From Arcticibacter svalbardensis MN12-7 (GTDB lineage: Bacteria; Bacteroidota; Bacteroidia; Sphingobacteriales; Sphingobacteriaceae): DNA of 51,679 bases. This document shows, one piece after another, positions 44,704 through 51,679 of this stretch (position 1 is its first letter; every line of letters begins with the position of its first letter). The notes below the pieces were generated by a model. The model worked only from the letters and a program-made list of their open reading frames with translations, was not told the origin of the DNA and did not search any database. The stretch is from positions 1 to 51,679 of the forward strand of contig NZ_AQPN01000149.1 in NCBI RefSeq assembly GCF_000403135.1. The letters are read 5' to 3'. Position numbers and translations under genes: made by a program.

Positions 44704-45669
44704 ATGGCTACAATAGATAAAAAAGGGATGGTACATGGAACTGCAGGTTCGGTTACCTACCGTGAGTACCGGGGGAAGAACATCATCCAGGGGAAAGCAA
44801 AAGCATTTAAGCAGACTGAAAAAACTAAAAGGAGTGCTGCCGAGTTTGGCCTTTCAAGTTCTTCTGCAGCAGTGATTAGGACAGCATTTGAGCCGGCTTA
44901 TTTTTTTAAGGATGGAACGGCGGCTTACAGGAGTACGCAAATGGTGTACCGGTCGATATTGAATAATTTGAGTGGAGAGAAAGGGAAAAGGGATTTACAT
45001 GATGGGGATTTGTCTTTTTTACAGGGACTAGATTTTAATGCGAACAGTAAATTGCATGAAGTGTTGCAGATGAGCCATTCGGTAAGTAAAAGTGCGGAAG
45101 GTTTGGTGCGTGTTATCTTGGGTCCCTTGAACACCCAAATAGGAATCAAAAGGCCTAAAAATGCCAGCGGCGCCTATATGAAACACCGCATCAGGTTAAT
45201 GTTAGTTGCATTTAACTTCAGGCAAGAGTATTATGAAAACCTTGGGTTTAAGGATGTTGATTTGGAAGGATATCAAAGTATTGAAGATCAGGTTATCACC
45301 TTTAAAGAAGCAGTTCCTGCAGACTGTTTGGCAATGGTAAGTATGTCGCTAATGCTGTATTCCACTTTAGATCACACCAATGAAAGTGTTTTGTTGAATA
45401 GTGCAGCGTTCAGTCCTTGTGCTATAATTGGAACATTTCAATCCTTAAATCCTTCAGATTACCCTTTAAAAGAGGTTGATATGCAACCATCCAAATATTC
45501 GGGTAAAGAAGAAAAAATCAAAGAGATGTTTTATAAAGGCAATCTCCTGATGCTGAGGCTGGATTCGCAATTCGGTAAACAGGCTAACCTGTCCACTAAA
45601 ACGGTAAAATCAAAGCAGATGATTCCGGATGTTGTGCCACTAAAGCGTGTTTCGTTCAAAAAAAGTTGA
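44704..45669 (+). CDS. Uncharacterised 321-residue protein
   Basis: A 321-residue protein with no signal peptide, membrane helix or known catalytic motif. It begins MATIDKKGMVHGTAGSVTYR, then a basic segment (REYRGKNIIQGKAKAFKQTEKTKRSA). The remainder mixes predicted strands and helices and ends in a basic tail. The opening recalls a multi-copy family of hypothetical proteins seen in Sphingobacteriia, but I cannot name it with confidence. The ATG follows AAGGAT, an acceptable ribosome-binding site. It is flanked by non-coding DNA on the left and a CobW pseudogene on the right, so it stands alone in the accessory stretch. Confidence 0.6.
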   Translation: MATIDKKGMVHGTAGSVTYREYRGKNIIQGKAKAFKQTEKTKRSAAEFGLSSSSAAVIRTAFEPAYFFKDGTAAYRSTQMVYRSILNNLSGEKGKRDLHDGDLSFLQGLDFNANSKLHEVLQMSHSVSKSAEGLVRVILGPLNTQIGIKRPKNASGAYMKHRIRLMLVAFNFRQEYYENLGFKDVDLEGYQSIEDQVITFKEAVPADCLAMVSMSLMLYSTLDHTNESVLLNSAAFSPCAIIGTFQSLNPSDYPLKEVDMQPSKYSGKEEKIKEMFYKGNLLMLRLDSQFGKQANLSTKTVKSKQMIPDVVPLKRVSFKKS

Positions 45670-45780
45670 GTGGGGGCAAGATTTTTGATTAATGCACTGA
45701 GTATATGATATCCGATAAGGAAATAAGGTCAAATTAACATCCAAGAGAAGGTATTTACCTGAAGCTGTGGGGTGACGATC

Positions 45781-46194
45781 TAACCTAGTAATGGATGTCT
45801 TTGCTGTACCTTGAGCCAAGATTTTCACCAGCTGCTAGAGGATCTGTGGTACAGAAGATCAGAGTTTGACGAAGTTGTTATCGAAACCACCGGAATAGCC
45901 GATCCAGCGTCAGTAGCTGCACCATTTCTCACATCGCGCTCAATCCCGTATTATTATCAGTTGGAGCGGGTAATCTGTCGATAGATGCACACCATATCGA
46001 GACACAGTTAAAGGAAACAATGGAGGCTCGTCAGCAAATTAGTTTCAGTGAATGCCAGTTTAATTATAGAATACGGACAATAATGGGAAGAGGGGGAGCT
46101 GCCACAAAGTCGTATGGTATTCATTAGAAAAAGTCTTAAGCCGGAAGGATTCGAGCGTATGCTAAAGCAATGTTTGAAAGCTCCGCAGGATTAA
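45781..46194 (+). pseudogene. Decayed CobW/ZNG1-family GTP-binding metallochaperone gene
   Basis: Three fragments of one CobW-type protein lie head to tail in different frames. Fragment 1 (about 45787-45980) reads SNGCLCCTLSQDF with the family's CxCC metal motif, then FDEVVIETTGIADPAS. After a one-base shift near 45980, fragment 2 (to about 46040) gives IDAHHIETQLKETMEARQQI, the region after the DA(x)H motif. Fragment 3 (46039-46194) gives LVSVNASLIIEYGQ, a TAA stop at 46081, then WEEGELPQSRMVFI and a C-terminal FERMLKQCL, the normal end of the CobW C-terminal domain. The P-loop N terminus and the middle of the protein (including NKxD) are missing. Intact relatives are about 400 residues. It abuts a TonB-receptor locus, so it may be a relic of a metal-acquisition operon. 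Confidence 0.85.
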
Positions 46195-46271
46195 TATTCA
46201 AAAAGACATGCCCAACGATCAAAGCAAAGCACAACGCCCGACAAAACTGGACAGGCGTTATGCTAATGCTA

Positions 46272-48452
46272 CTAAAGTCTTAGTTTAATGCCTCCATTGA
46301 TTACAAAGCCATCAACAGGGGCATAAATATCCTTAAAGACAGGACTGGTAATGCTTCCAGTATAAATAGTGTCAAACTTTGTTTGGCGGGTATCCGTAAA
46401 GTTTTCGAAGTTTATGAAGAGCGAAAACCTCTCCCAAAGCTTTTCTGCCATTAGGCCAGCCGTCCAGTAACTCTTTCCAGTTGCACCGTCGTTCAGTTGC
46501 TGTTTGGAGAAATAGTAGGCCTCCAGGCCAATTTTCCACTCATCTTCCACTTCGTACATCAACACATTGTTCAGACGGTGCTTAGAAACCAGCGGATAAG
46601 TGGTACTGGCGCCTCTTGTGTGCTGGTTTACATCAGCCAGGGTATAACCAATGAATAATTTAAAGTCACTATAGGTGATCTTGGCGTTGGTTTCCATTCC
46701 TTTGGTATCCAGATTGCCCTTAGGCTGTAAATAAGCAAGGTTACTACCAGTCGCTGCCGTTAACAGTAAGGGATTATTAATACGGGTATAAAAGAACATT
46801 TGGTTTATACTGAATCCAACATTACCATCAAAGAGTGAAGTGTGGTAATTGACATCATAATTGGAACCATAAGAACGCTCTGCTTTAGTGTTTGCTACAT
46901 CAAGAGGCAATACATTTCTGAATTGGATGCGTTCGGCATCTTCAGTAAATACTGTCGGGGCTTTATAGCCCAATCCGCCACCTAAACGGGTCGAAAAATG
47001 TTCATTGATCTTCCATAACCCGGAGATTCGTGGCAAAAAGAAAAATCCGTATTCATTGTGATAATCCCCCCGGATGCCCGATTCGATACTGAATTTTTCC
47101 GATAGGTTCCAGGTGTTCTGCGCGAAGGCTCCAATGGTATTATAGTTGTAGCTCCTTAACGCAGTAGCACTATTTTGATCTTCTTTGAAACTGTCAGACA
47201 GGAAATTGACACCCAGTACCCATTCTGATTTTTCTCCGTTACGGCTATAATTGGCCTCACTGTAGGTAGATACCTGTGTACCTGAAAACAGGTAGTTTGG
47301 CAGGCCGATACTGCGGTCGTAATAGCTTACTGAATTGCGCAGGGTTAGCTTTTGGTTTTCACCTATTTTGTTATCCAGCTCGAGCTGGGAACTATAGCGC
47401 CCGGTTTTGTTCTCTTCAAAATAAGAGTGACTTGCGCTGCCGTTTCCTTTAACATATTCCACATCGCCGCCGATCCTTTTTTCTGTTGTTGCATTAATCC
47501 CAGCTGAGAGGGTGGTCGCATCATTGAAATAGAAATACAGTTTCGGGTTCAGGGTAAAGCGGTCAAATTTAGGAATGGCCGTCAGGCCGATATCGGCAGG
47601 ATCATAAGCCGTTCCTTTATTATATGCACCGTAAACGGTAATACCAAATTTATCAAATTTTTGCGCATAAAAGCTGCTGGCATCCAGTCCCAGTGCTGAA
47701 GTTCCGTTCAGCAGGAAATTAAGCTGCCGTTCTTCAGTCGGTTTTTTAGAAACTAGATTTACAAGACCGGCAATGGCACCACCACCATACAGCGTTGAGG
47801 ATGATCCTTTGATCACCTCGACCTGTTGCAAGTCCAGCGGGGCGATCTGTAACAGGCCAAGTCCACCGGAGAAACCGGAGTATAAAGGAAAGCCGTCACG
47901 GATGACCTGGGTGTATTTACCGTCTAGTCCCTGAATACGGATGGCCGAGTTACCACTTGTAGCGGATGTTTGCTGGGTCTGTATACCTGTACTTTCTGCT
48001 AGTAGCATACGGATATCACCCGGCTTCATGTTTCCTTTTTCGTCCAGTTCTTCACCTGCAATAACTTCTACACGCGTGGGGATATTATCTATTGTACGGC
48101 TGCTTCGGGTAGCGGTAATAACAACTTCTTCAAGATGTTCATCTTCTTCGTTGGGTTCTAATGAAACAATCAGCACCGTGTCCTGATTTAAAGGAAATGT
48201 TAAAGTATCCATCTTTGTCTGGTACCCAATGTAGCTATACTGAATGATCTGACTACCTGATGGGATATTGCTAATGGATAATGATCCGGAATCATCTGAT
48301 TTCGCGGTAATATTAGCTGTAGTTACTTTTATTGTAGCCCCTGCTAGCGGCTGATTTGTTTGGGCATTTTTAATAACTGCCTTGTACGTATTCTGGGCAA
48401 ATGCTACTGAGGTAATCCATAGCATAACCACTAATACAAATAATTTTTTCAT
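46272..48452 (-). CDS. TonB-dependent outer-membrane receptor
   Basis: A 726-residue receptor. Signal peptide MKKLFVLVVMLWITSVAFAQ, a CarboxypepD_reg-like beta domain (about residues 22-100), a TonB-box-like EEVVITATR, the plug (about 115-225, with VEVIKGSSSTLYGGGAIAGLVNLV) and a 22-strand barrel ending in INGGIKLRL. The ATG at 48452 precedes a clean signal peptide; a TTG nine codons upstream is not needed. It is the BtuB/FepA-like size class. The ligand is not readable, but the Cys/His-rich small protein encoded just upstream and the CobW relic just downstream suggest a metal or metal-chelate (inference). Confidence 0.93.
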   Translation of the reverse strand: MKKLFVLVVMLWITSVAFAQNTYKAVIKNAQTNQPLAGATIKVTTANITAKSDDSGSLSISNIPSGSQIIQYSYIGYQTKMDTLTFPLNQDTVLIVSLEPNEEDEHLEEVVITATRSSRTIDNIPTRVEVIAGEELDEKGNMKPGDIRMLLAESTGIQTQQTSATSGNSAIRIQGLDGKYTQVIRDGFPLYSGFSGGLGLLQIAPLDLQQVEVIKGSSSTLYGGGAIAGLVNLVSKKPTEERQLNFLLNGTSALGLDASSFYAQKFDKFGITVYGAYNKGTAYDPADIGLTAIPKFDRFTLNPKLYFYFNDATTLSAGINATTEKRIGGDVEYVKGNGSASHSYFEENKTGRYSSQLELDNKIGENQKLTLRNSVSYYDRSIGLPNYLFSGTQVSTYSEANYSRNGEKSEWVLGVNFLSDSFKEDQNSATALRSYNYNTIGAFAQNTWNLSEKFSIESGIRGDYHNEYGFFFLPRISGLWKINEHFSTRLGGGLGYKAPTVFTEDAERIQFRNVLPLDVANTKAERSYGSNYDVNYHTSLFDGNVGFSINQMFFYTRINNPLLLTAATGSNLAYLQPKGNLDTKGMETNAKITYSDFKLFIGYTLADVNQHTRGASTTYPLVSKHRLNNVLMYEVEDEWKIGLEAYYFSKQQLNDGATGKSYWTAGLMAEKLWERFSLFINFENFTDTRQTKFDTIYTGSITSPVFKDIYAPVDGFVINGGIKLRL

Positions 48453-48511
48453 GATATTATTTATAATAAGTGTTTTCAAAAAAACAGTCTACATAGACTG
48501 CGATAGGAAAA

Positions 48512-48823
48512 TCAACTTAATTTAGGCGGTTGCCAGATAGAAGATAAGGATTTCGGTAGTTCATCATGAATATGGAGGGTCTTATGCTGAACTGGTATAG
48601 CTTGCAATCCAAATGTTATAGCCGACACTATGTTAAGTGAAAAGCCAACACATGCACCACATACATAAAACGGTGAGCAGTCGCTGCACCTGTCATCGCA
48701 ACTATGACTTATTTTATGCCCAATTTCTATTGAATGCACCTCAGATACCTCATCTAATGCACAGCAAGGTATTAAAGTCAATCCAAGAACGATTGTCGAC
48801 AGAAAGAAGGCGAATAATTTCAC
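48512..48823 (-). CDS. Small exported Cys/His-rich protein (DUF6660-like)
   Basis: A 103-residue protein with an N-terminal signal or lipoprotein-like segment (MKLFAFFLSTIVLGLTLIPCC), a Cys/His cluster (HKISHSCDDRCSDCSPFYVCGACVG) and the ending SIWQPPKLS. The layout and the IWQPPK tail recall the DUF6660 family, often found beside TonB-dependent receptors in Bacteroidota. The cysteines and histidines suggest metal binding in the periplasm. The start codon is GTG at 48823. It precedes the receptor gene by about 60 nt on the same strand and is probably co-transcribed with it. Confidence 0.7.
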   Translation of the reverse strand: MKLFAFFLSTIVLGLTLIPCCALDEVSEVHSIEIGHKISHSCDDRCSDCSPFYVCGACVGFSLNIVSAITFGLQAIPVQHKTLHIHDELPKSLSSIWQPPKLS

Positions 48824-48943
48824 GGGTTAAATTTAAAAATCATAATTGAGAAAAGCACTAATATAAATTCAGGTAAAGGTCAAGCATCTGTAACAGTTCT
48901 TTCTAGGTTTGACAATATCCATTCTGCAAAAATTTATATCTAT

Positions 48944-49009
48944 CACTATTCCTTCATTTTTTTGTAGAAAGCAATAGACTGTCTCTGTATTCCACGGTTT
49001 AATGATAAT
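48944..49009 (+). repeat. Imperfect intergenic repeat, copy A
   Basis: This 66-bp segment shares two blocks with 50149-50211: ATTCCTTCATTTTTTTG (copy B: ATTCCCTCGTTTTTTG) and ATTCCACGGTTTAATGA (copy B: ATTCCACCGTTTAATGA). They are separated by 24 nt here and 22 nt in copy B. The spacer sequences are unrelated. This is a direct repeat about 1.2 kb apart. Confidence 0.6.
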
Positions 49010-49419
49010 TTATTTACTAAAAGAACTTCTTGATAAAAACAAAGTGGCGGTAACAAAAATGAAGGTGCCGAATACTGATTGCATTAGTAGTCCTACAGGA
49101 ACCATTGCCGATACAATTTCACCAAACCAACCGAATAAATAAGAGTAAGTATTAATTATTATATCAGTGGCCATAATTGCAATTGCGAGAAGAAGACCTT
49201 GCTTCAGTTTAAACCAAAATACTATCGAAGCAAAGAGATCAAGGAGGGTTAGGCTGTCCCAGTAAAGATTTACGTACCAAGGAGCAAGGTGGGATACAGA
49301 TAAAAAGCCACTAACAATAATATTATATAGATGGGTAGAGGTTCCAATTAAAAATCCGACACTATAAAAAATAGGATAACACGCCGAGTTCGATAGTTAT
49401 CTATCTGATTAATTTTCAT
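49010..49419 (-). pseudogene. Small four-helix membrane protein gene, frameshifted in a T6 run
   Basis: On the minus strand ATG 49419 opens MKINQIDNYRTRRVILFF. The frame then breaks at an A6 tract on the plus strand (49366-49371; T6 in the coding strand). In the next frame the protein continues without any stop as SVGFLIGTSTHLYNIIVSG, through SHLAPWYVNLYWDSLTLLD, to the end FLSRSSFSK at TAA 49010. Adding one T to the run restores a continuous protein of about 137 residues with four hydrophobic helices. The function is unknown. A one-base slip in a homopolymer means recent inactivation, phase variation or a sequencing error. No neighbouring gene overlaps it. Confidence 0.75.
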
Positions 49420-49526
49420 CGTTTGTTGAGACTAACGGTTTAGAATTTGAATTGTTTTCGATTTAGAGCACCTCATTGTCGCCCGAGTATATACGTTAAA
49501 CTCACGGCGAGGGGTTTCATTTAAGG

Positions 49527-49937
49527 TTAATTAATCCTAAAAGGCATAACAATCTTTACCCTCACACTTTCACCTTTAACAAGGCCAGAAGACCACTTTA
49601 ATTGCAATCCTTTAAAAGTTTTAATAAGCTCCTTATCAATATTTTCATCTACCCTTTCAACTAGATCGATATCTATCAATTCGCCATTATGATTAACAAT
49701 AAAGCTAATCTTAATATCCCGACGCCGAAATTTTTTAAATACCAGATTAGACTTTATACTTTTATACCATGCATTATACAGATGCTGTATACCTTTTACT
49801 GGTTTAGGTTGTATATCTATCTCCTCTGCCAAATAAACTTTTGTCAATGAGTTATGTAACTTCTGCAACGAACTGGCTTTTAAATTTGAAAAAAAACCAA
49901 TAAAAAAAGTAGAATCAAATAAGGTCTTAAAATTCAT
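49527..49937 (-). CDS. TonB C-terminal-domain protein
   Basis: A 136-residue protein whose second half is a TonB C-terminal fold: LYNAWYKSIKSNLVFKKFRR, then ISFIVNHNGELIDIDLVERVDENIDKELIKTFKGLQLKWSSG and VRVKIVMPFRI. This is the usual pattern of energy-transducer TonB domains in Bacteroidota. The N terminus (about 25 residues) is only weakly hydrophobic, with no clear membrane anchor or proline-rich spacer, so it may be a truncated or orphan TonB-like domain. It lies near a TonB-dependent receptor but is not adjacent to it. Confidence 0.65.
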   Translation of the reverse strand: MNFKTLFDSTFFIGFFSNLKASSLQKLHNSLTKVYLAEEIDIQPKPVKGIQHLYNAWYKSIKSNLVFKKFRRRDIKISFIVNHNGELIDIDLVERVDENIDKELIKTFKGLQLKWSSGLVKGESVRVKIVMPFRIN

Positions 49938-50148
49938 TTAAAATTCAATTAAAAAAATCATCAGTCAAATAGATATGTATTGTCATTCAATAGATTAGAT
50001 ATTGCTTTTTAAAAACTTTTAATATACTGGTACCTTCGATTTTTAAGAGTATACTTGATGATTTATCAGCCGAATATACTTAATAATTTCACTTGTACGA
50101 AAATTCATTATAAAAAGGAACGTAAAGAATACAGACTGGATCTTTTCT

Positions 50149-50211
50149 CATTATTCCCTCGTTTTTTGATCAAGTTAAATTTTGTTTATAATTCCACCGT
50201 TTAATGACTAT
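50149..50211 (+). repeat. Imperfect intergenic repeat, copy B
   Basis: Partner of the segment at 48944-49009 with the same two conserved blocks in the same order and orientation. It ends 27 nt before the higBA palindrome, so it may have a regulatory role here. Confidence 0.6.
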
Positions 50212-50237
50212 TATCATCAATAAATTGGTTCTTCACT

Positions 50238-50265
50238 CCGTATAGTGTATATTTACGCCATACGG
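50238..50265 (+). promoter_or_regulatory. Probable higBA operator/promoter
   Basis: CCGTAT (50238-50243) and ATACGG (50260-50265) are a perfect inverted repeat with a 16-nt spacer, 6 nt before the higB ATG. The spacer holds TATATTTA (50248-50255), a one-mismatch TAnnTTTG box. A HigA dimer bound here would block the promoter, the usual autoregulation of such modules. Confidence 0.55.
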
Positions 50266-50271
50266 TCTATT

Positions 50272-50556
50272 ATGATTGAAACTATTAAGAGTATGGCCTT
50301 AAGGCTTCTTTGGGAGAAGGGGGGTGGTAGTAAGCTGCCTCCGCTGCAGTTAAAAAAAATAAAGCTCATTTTGCAAATTATTGATGATTTAGAAGAAGTA
50401 CCGGAAGATCTTGCAAATTTAGTTTCATTTAGGCCGCATCCTTTAAAGGGCAACCTTCAGGGATTTTGGAGCTTAGATGTTACAGGTAATTATCGAATTG
50501 TCTTCCGCTTTGAAAATAAATCTGCTTTTGACTTAGATTATTTAGATACACACTAA
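50272..50556 (+). CDS. higB: HigB-type toxin (RelE/ParE superfamily mRNA interferase)
   Basis: A 94-residue toxin from ATG 50272 with the HigB/plasmid-killer pattern: LRLLWEKGGGSKLPP, FRPHPLKGNLQGFWSLDVTGNYRIVFRFENKSAFDLDYLDTH. HigB toxins cut mRNA on the ribosome. The conserved G-FWSLDV-x-x-NYRIVF core is intact. A GTG nine codons upstream lies within the palindrome and is a poorer start. The toxin gene comes first and the antitoxin follows after one base, the typical higBA order. Confidence 0.88.
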   Translation: MIETIKSMALRLLWEKGGGSKLPPLQLKKIKLILQIIDDLEEVPEDLANLVSFRPHPLKGNLQGFWSLDVTGNYRIVFRFENKSAFDLDYLDTH

Positions 50557-50557
50557 T

Positions 50558-50854
50558 ATGAAAAGAGAAATGGAATTAATCCACCCAGGGGAAATATTAA
50601 AGATTGAAATTGTTGAAGGACGTAATTTAACCATTGCTAAAGCCGCTGGTCTGTTAGGCGTCACCAGACCTACATTGTCTAATATAATAAATGGTAAGGC
50701 TTCTATAACACCCAATATAGCCTTAAGAGTTGAAACAGTGTTTGGAGGGGCTGCAAGATTTTGGGTTCGTTTGCAATCATCATATGACCTATCATTAGCT
50801 AAAAAAGGGTTTATGGAGAATCCACCTAAAATTGCACGCTATAATTTCGTATGA
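50558..50854 (+). CDS. higA: HigA-type antitoxin (XRE family)
   Basis: A 98-residue antitoxin with the HigA start (ELIHPGEILKIEIVEGRNLT) and an XRE helix-turn-helix (IAKAAGLLGVTRPTLSNIINGKASITPNIALRVETVF) followed by WVRLQSSYDL. It should neutralise HigB and repress the operon through the palindrome upstream. It starts 1 nt after the higB stop. The pair looks intact. Its position beside an IS and decaying genes fits its usual mobile, stabilising role. Confidence 0.9.
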   Translation: MKREMELIHPGEILKIEIVEGRNLTIAKAAGLLGVTRPTLSNIINGKASITPNIALRVETVFGGAARFWVRLQSSYDLSLAKKGFMENPPKIARYNFV

Positions 50855-50879
50855 TGGCAATCATACCATTAATCTCTAG

Positions 50880-51679
50880 GGAGGTGGAAATTCATAAGGG
50901 GGCTTCCAATAACCTACCTTAATTTATGAGTACAAAAAATCGAATAAGCGCGCATAAATGATTAAATTTAGATATGAAAAAACGGGAAAAAACTCTCTTT
51001 GATTTTATGGATCATCAGGATAAATTAGGCAATTATAAAGACCCTTTAAAAACACTTGATGAGCATATAGATTGGGAGGGATTCCGTGAATTAATCAAGA
51101 GTGGTTTTGCTACAATAGATTATAGTAAAGGAGGCCGCCCACCTTATGATAAACTGATGTTGTTTAAGATCCTGGTGCTGCAGAACCTATATGGTTTATT
51201 GATGCCCAGACCGAGTTTCAGATCGTAGACCGTCTGACTTTCATGCGTTTCTTAGGTTTAGGGCTGAATGACCAGATCCCTGATCAGAATACAATCCGTA
51301 ATTCCAGGGAAGCATTGATCATTAACAATGTACTTGATTCCCTGTTTGTAGCCTTTAACAACAGGCTAGAAAAAGCAGGCATGTATACTAAAAAAGGGAG
51401 TATGGTAGATGCCAGTTTTGTCACTGCTCCTAGGCAACGTAACAGCAGGGAAGAAAACGAGCAACTGAAAGAGGGCGATCTTCCTGAAGACTGGAGCTTA
51501 AACAAGATGAGGCATAAGGATACCGATGCGGACTGGACAAAGAAGAACAATCAGGTCTATTTCGGCTATAAGAACCATGTAAAGGTTGATATTGGCTCTA
51601 AACTGATCACCGGATTTGAGACCAGTTCTGCAAGTGTGCATGATAGTGAGGTACTGCAGGATCTGCTTACTGAAGAAGA
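50880..51679 (+). mobile_element. Left part of an IS5-family insertion sequence
   Basis: The transposase frame begins about 95-110 nt after a GG-rich segment (50879-50911, GGAGGTGG... GGGGGCTTCC) that could contain the left terminal inverted repeat. The right end is beyond the window, so neither the inverted repeats nor a target duplication can be confirmed, and the left boundary is approximate. Confidence 0.6.
50974..51679 (+). pseudogene. IS5-family transposase, frameshifted and cut by the window end
   Basis: ATG 50974 gives the N-terminal DUF772-type region of an IS5 transposase (MKKREKTLFDFMDHQDKLGN to KLMLFKILVLQNLYGL). The frame is lost at about 51199 and stops at 51226-51228. One frame over, the protein continues as DAQTEFQIVDRLTFMRFLGL, NDQIPDQNTIRN, then GSMVDASFVTAPRQRNSREE (first catalytic Asp) and QVYFGYKNHVKVDI, and runs off the window end. 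Restoring one base in GGTTTATTGAT gives the expected YGLSDAQ. IS5 elements sometimes use frameshifting, but this position, before the DDE domain, looks more like inactivation. Later catalytic residues lie outside the window. Confidence 0.85.

Larger units (their letters stand above)
49938..50271. other. 334-bp intergenic stretch before higBA
   Basis: No gene seen on either strand. It contains repeat copy B (50149-50211) and the higBA operator-like palindrome (50238-50265). The rest is AT-rich without recognisable motifs. Confidence 0.6.

Noticed and set aside
46233-46259. AACGCC/GGCGTT hairpin as terminator of the TonB receptor gene
   Set aside because: The stem is only 6 bp around a 15-nt loop and no T-run follows on the minus strand, so it is too weak to call.
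49253-49263. GGCTGTCCCA near 49255 also occurs in the terminator at 23932
   Set aside because: A ten-base match in 50 kb of sequence, in unrelated contexts and with no extension, is expected by chance or nearly so.

Overview
This is an AT-rich chromosomal window from a Bacteroidota bacterium, most likely of the Sphingobacteriia (Pedobacter/Solitalea-like). The evidence is Bacteroidota-type promoters (TAnnTTTG -7 boxes), a HemC-HemD fusion, a very short AtpC, a CarboxypepD_reg-like domain on the TonB-dependent receptor, ECF sigma/anti-sigma pairs of the usual Bacteroidota kind, and the ilv/leu gene order. Genus and species cannot be fixed from what I can see.

Layout. 0.1-4.6 kb: a soluble acyl-ACP desaturase faces a three-gene operon (circularly permuted ATP-grasp, alpha-E protein, transglutaminase-fold protein), a conserved trio whose product is unknown. 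4.7-8.9 kb: a class III aminotransferase, an ECF sigma factor / membrane anti-sigma / periplasmic Spy-like operon, and an alpha/beta hydrolase. 9.1-18.0 kb: a heme biosynthesis run hemA, hemC-hemD fusion, hemB, hemL, hemE, hemJ-like, with a two-component pair and a membrane TPR protein inserted between hemL and hemE. Four heme genes appear to start with TTG. 18.1-21.4 kb: an outer-membrane protein, then a second overlapping sigma / anti-sigma / beta-barrel unit. 21.6-22.6 kb: a lone ABC ATPase.

22.6-35.8 kb is the branched-chain amino acid region, all on the minus strand: ilvD-ilvB-ilvN-ilvC-leuA-leuC-leuD-cimA-leuB, then ilvA with its own promoter. The gene between leuD and leuB reads as a citramalate synthase rather than a second leuA, so isoleucine could be made from pyruvate (CimA, LeuCD, LeuB) as well as from threonine (IlvA). 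A strong terminator-like hairpin sits 29 nt before cimA. 36.1-43.8 kb is housekeeping: atpD-atpC, a peroxiredoxin, a flotillin-like protein, tRNA-Arg(ACG), adk, obgE, a cupin gene broken by one stop codon, a helix-hairpin-helix protein and apt.

43.8-51.7 kb is a different kind of region, with sparse genes and several decaying ones: a 321-aa protein of unknown role, a CobW-family GTPase pseudogene that keeps its GCLCC motif, a TonB-dependent receptor with a small Cys/His-rich exported partner, a four-helix membrane protein frameshifted in an A6/T6 run, a TonB C-terminal-domain protein, a higBA toxin-antitoxin pair with a likely operator, two copies of an imperfect ~65-bp repeat, and the start of a frameshifted IS5-family transposase that runs off the end. 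I found no CRISPR array, prophage, rRNA or clear new defence system. The best leads are the ATP-grasp/alpha-E/transglutaminase operon with its glutamine-rich tail, the exact 32-residue motif repeat in the first anti-sigma protein, the cimA attenuator-like hairpin, and the decayed metal-linked locus.
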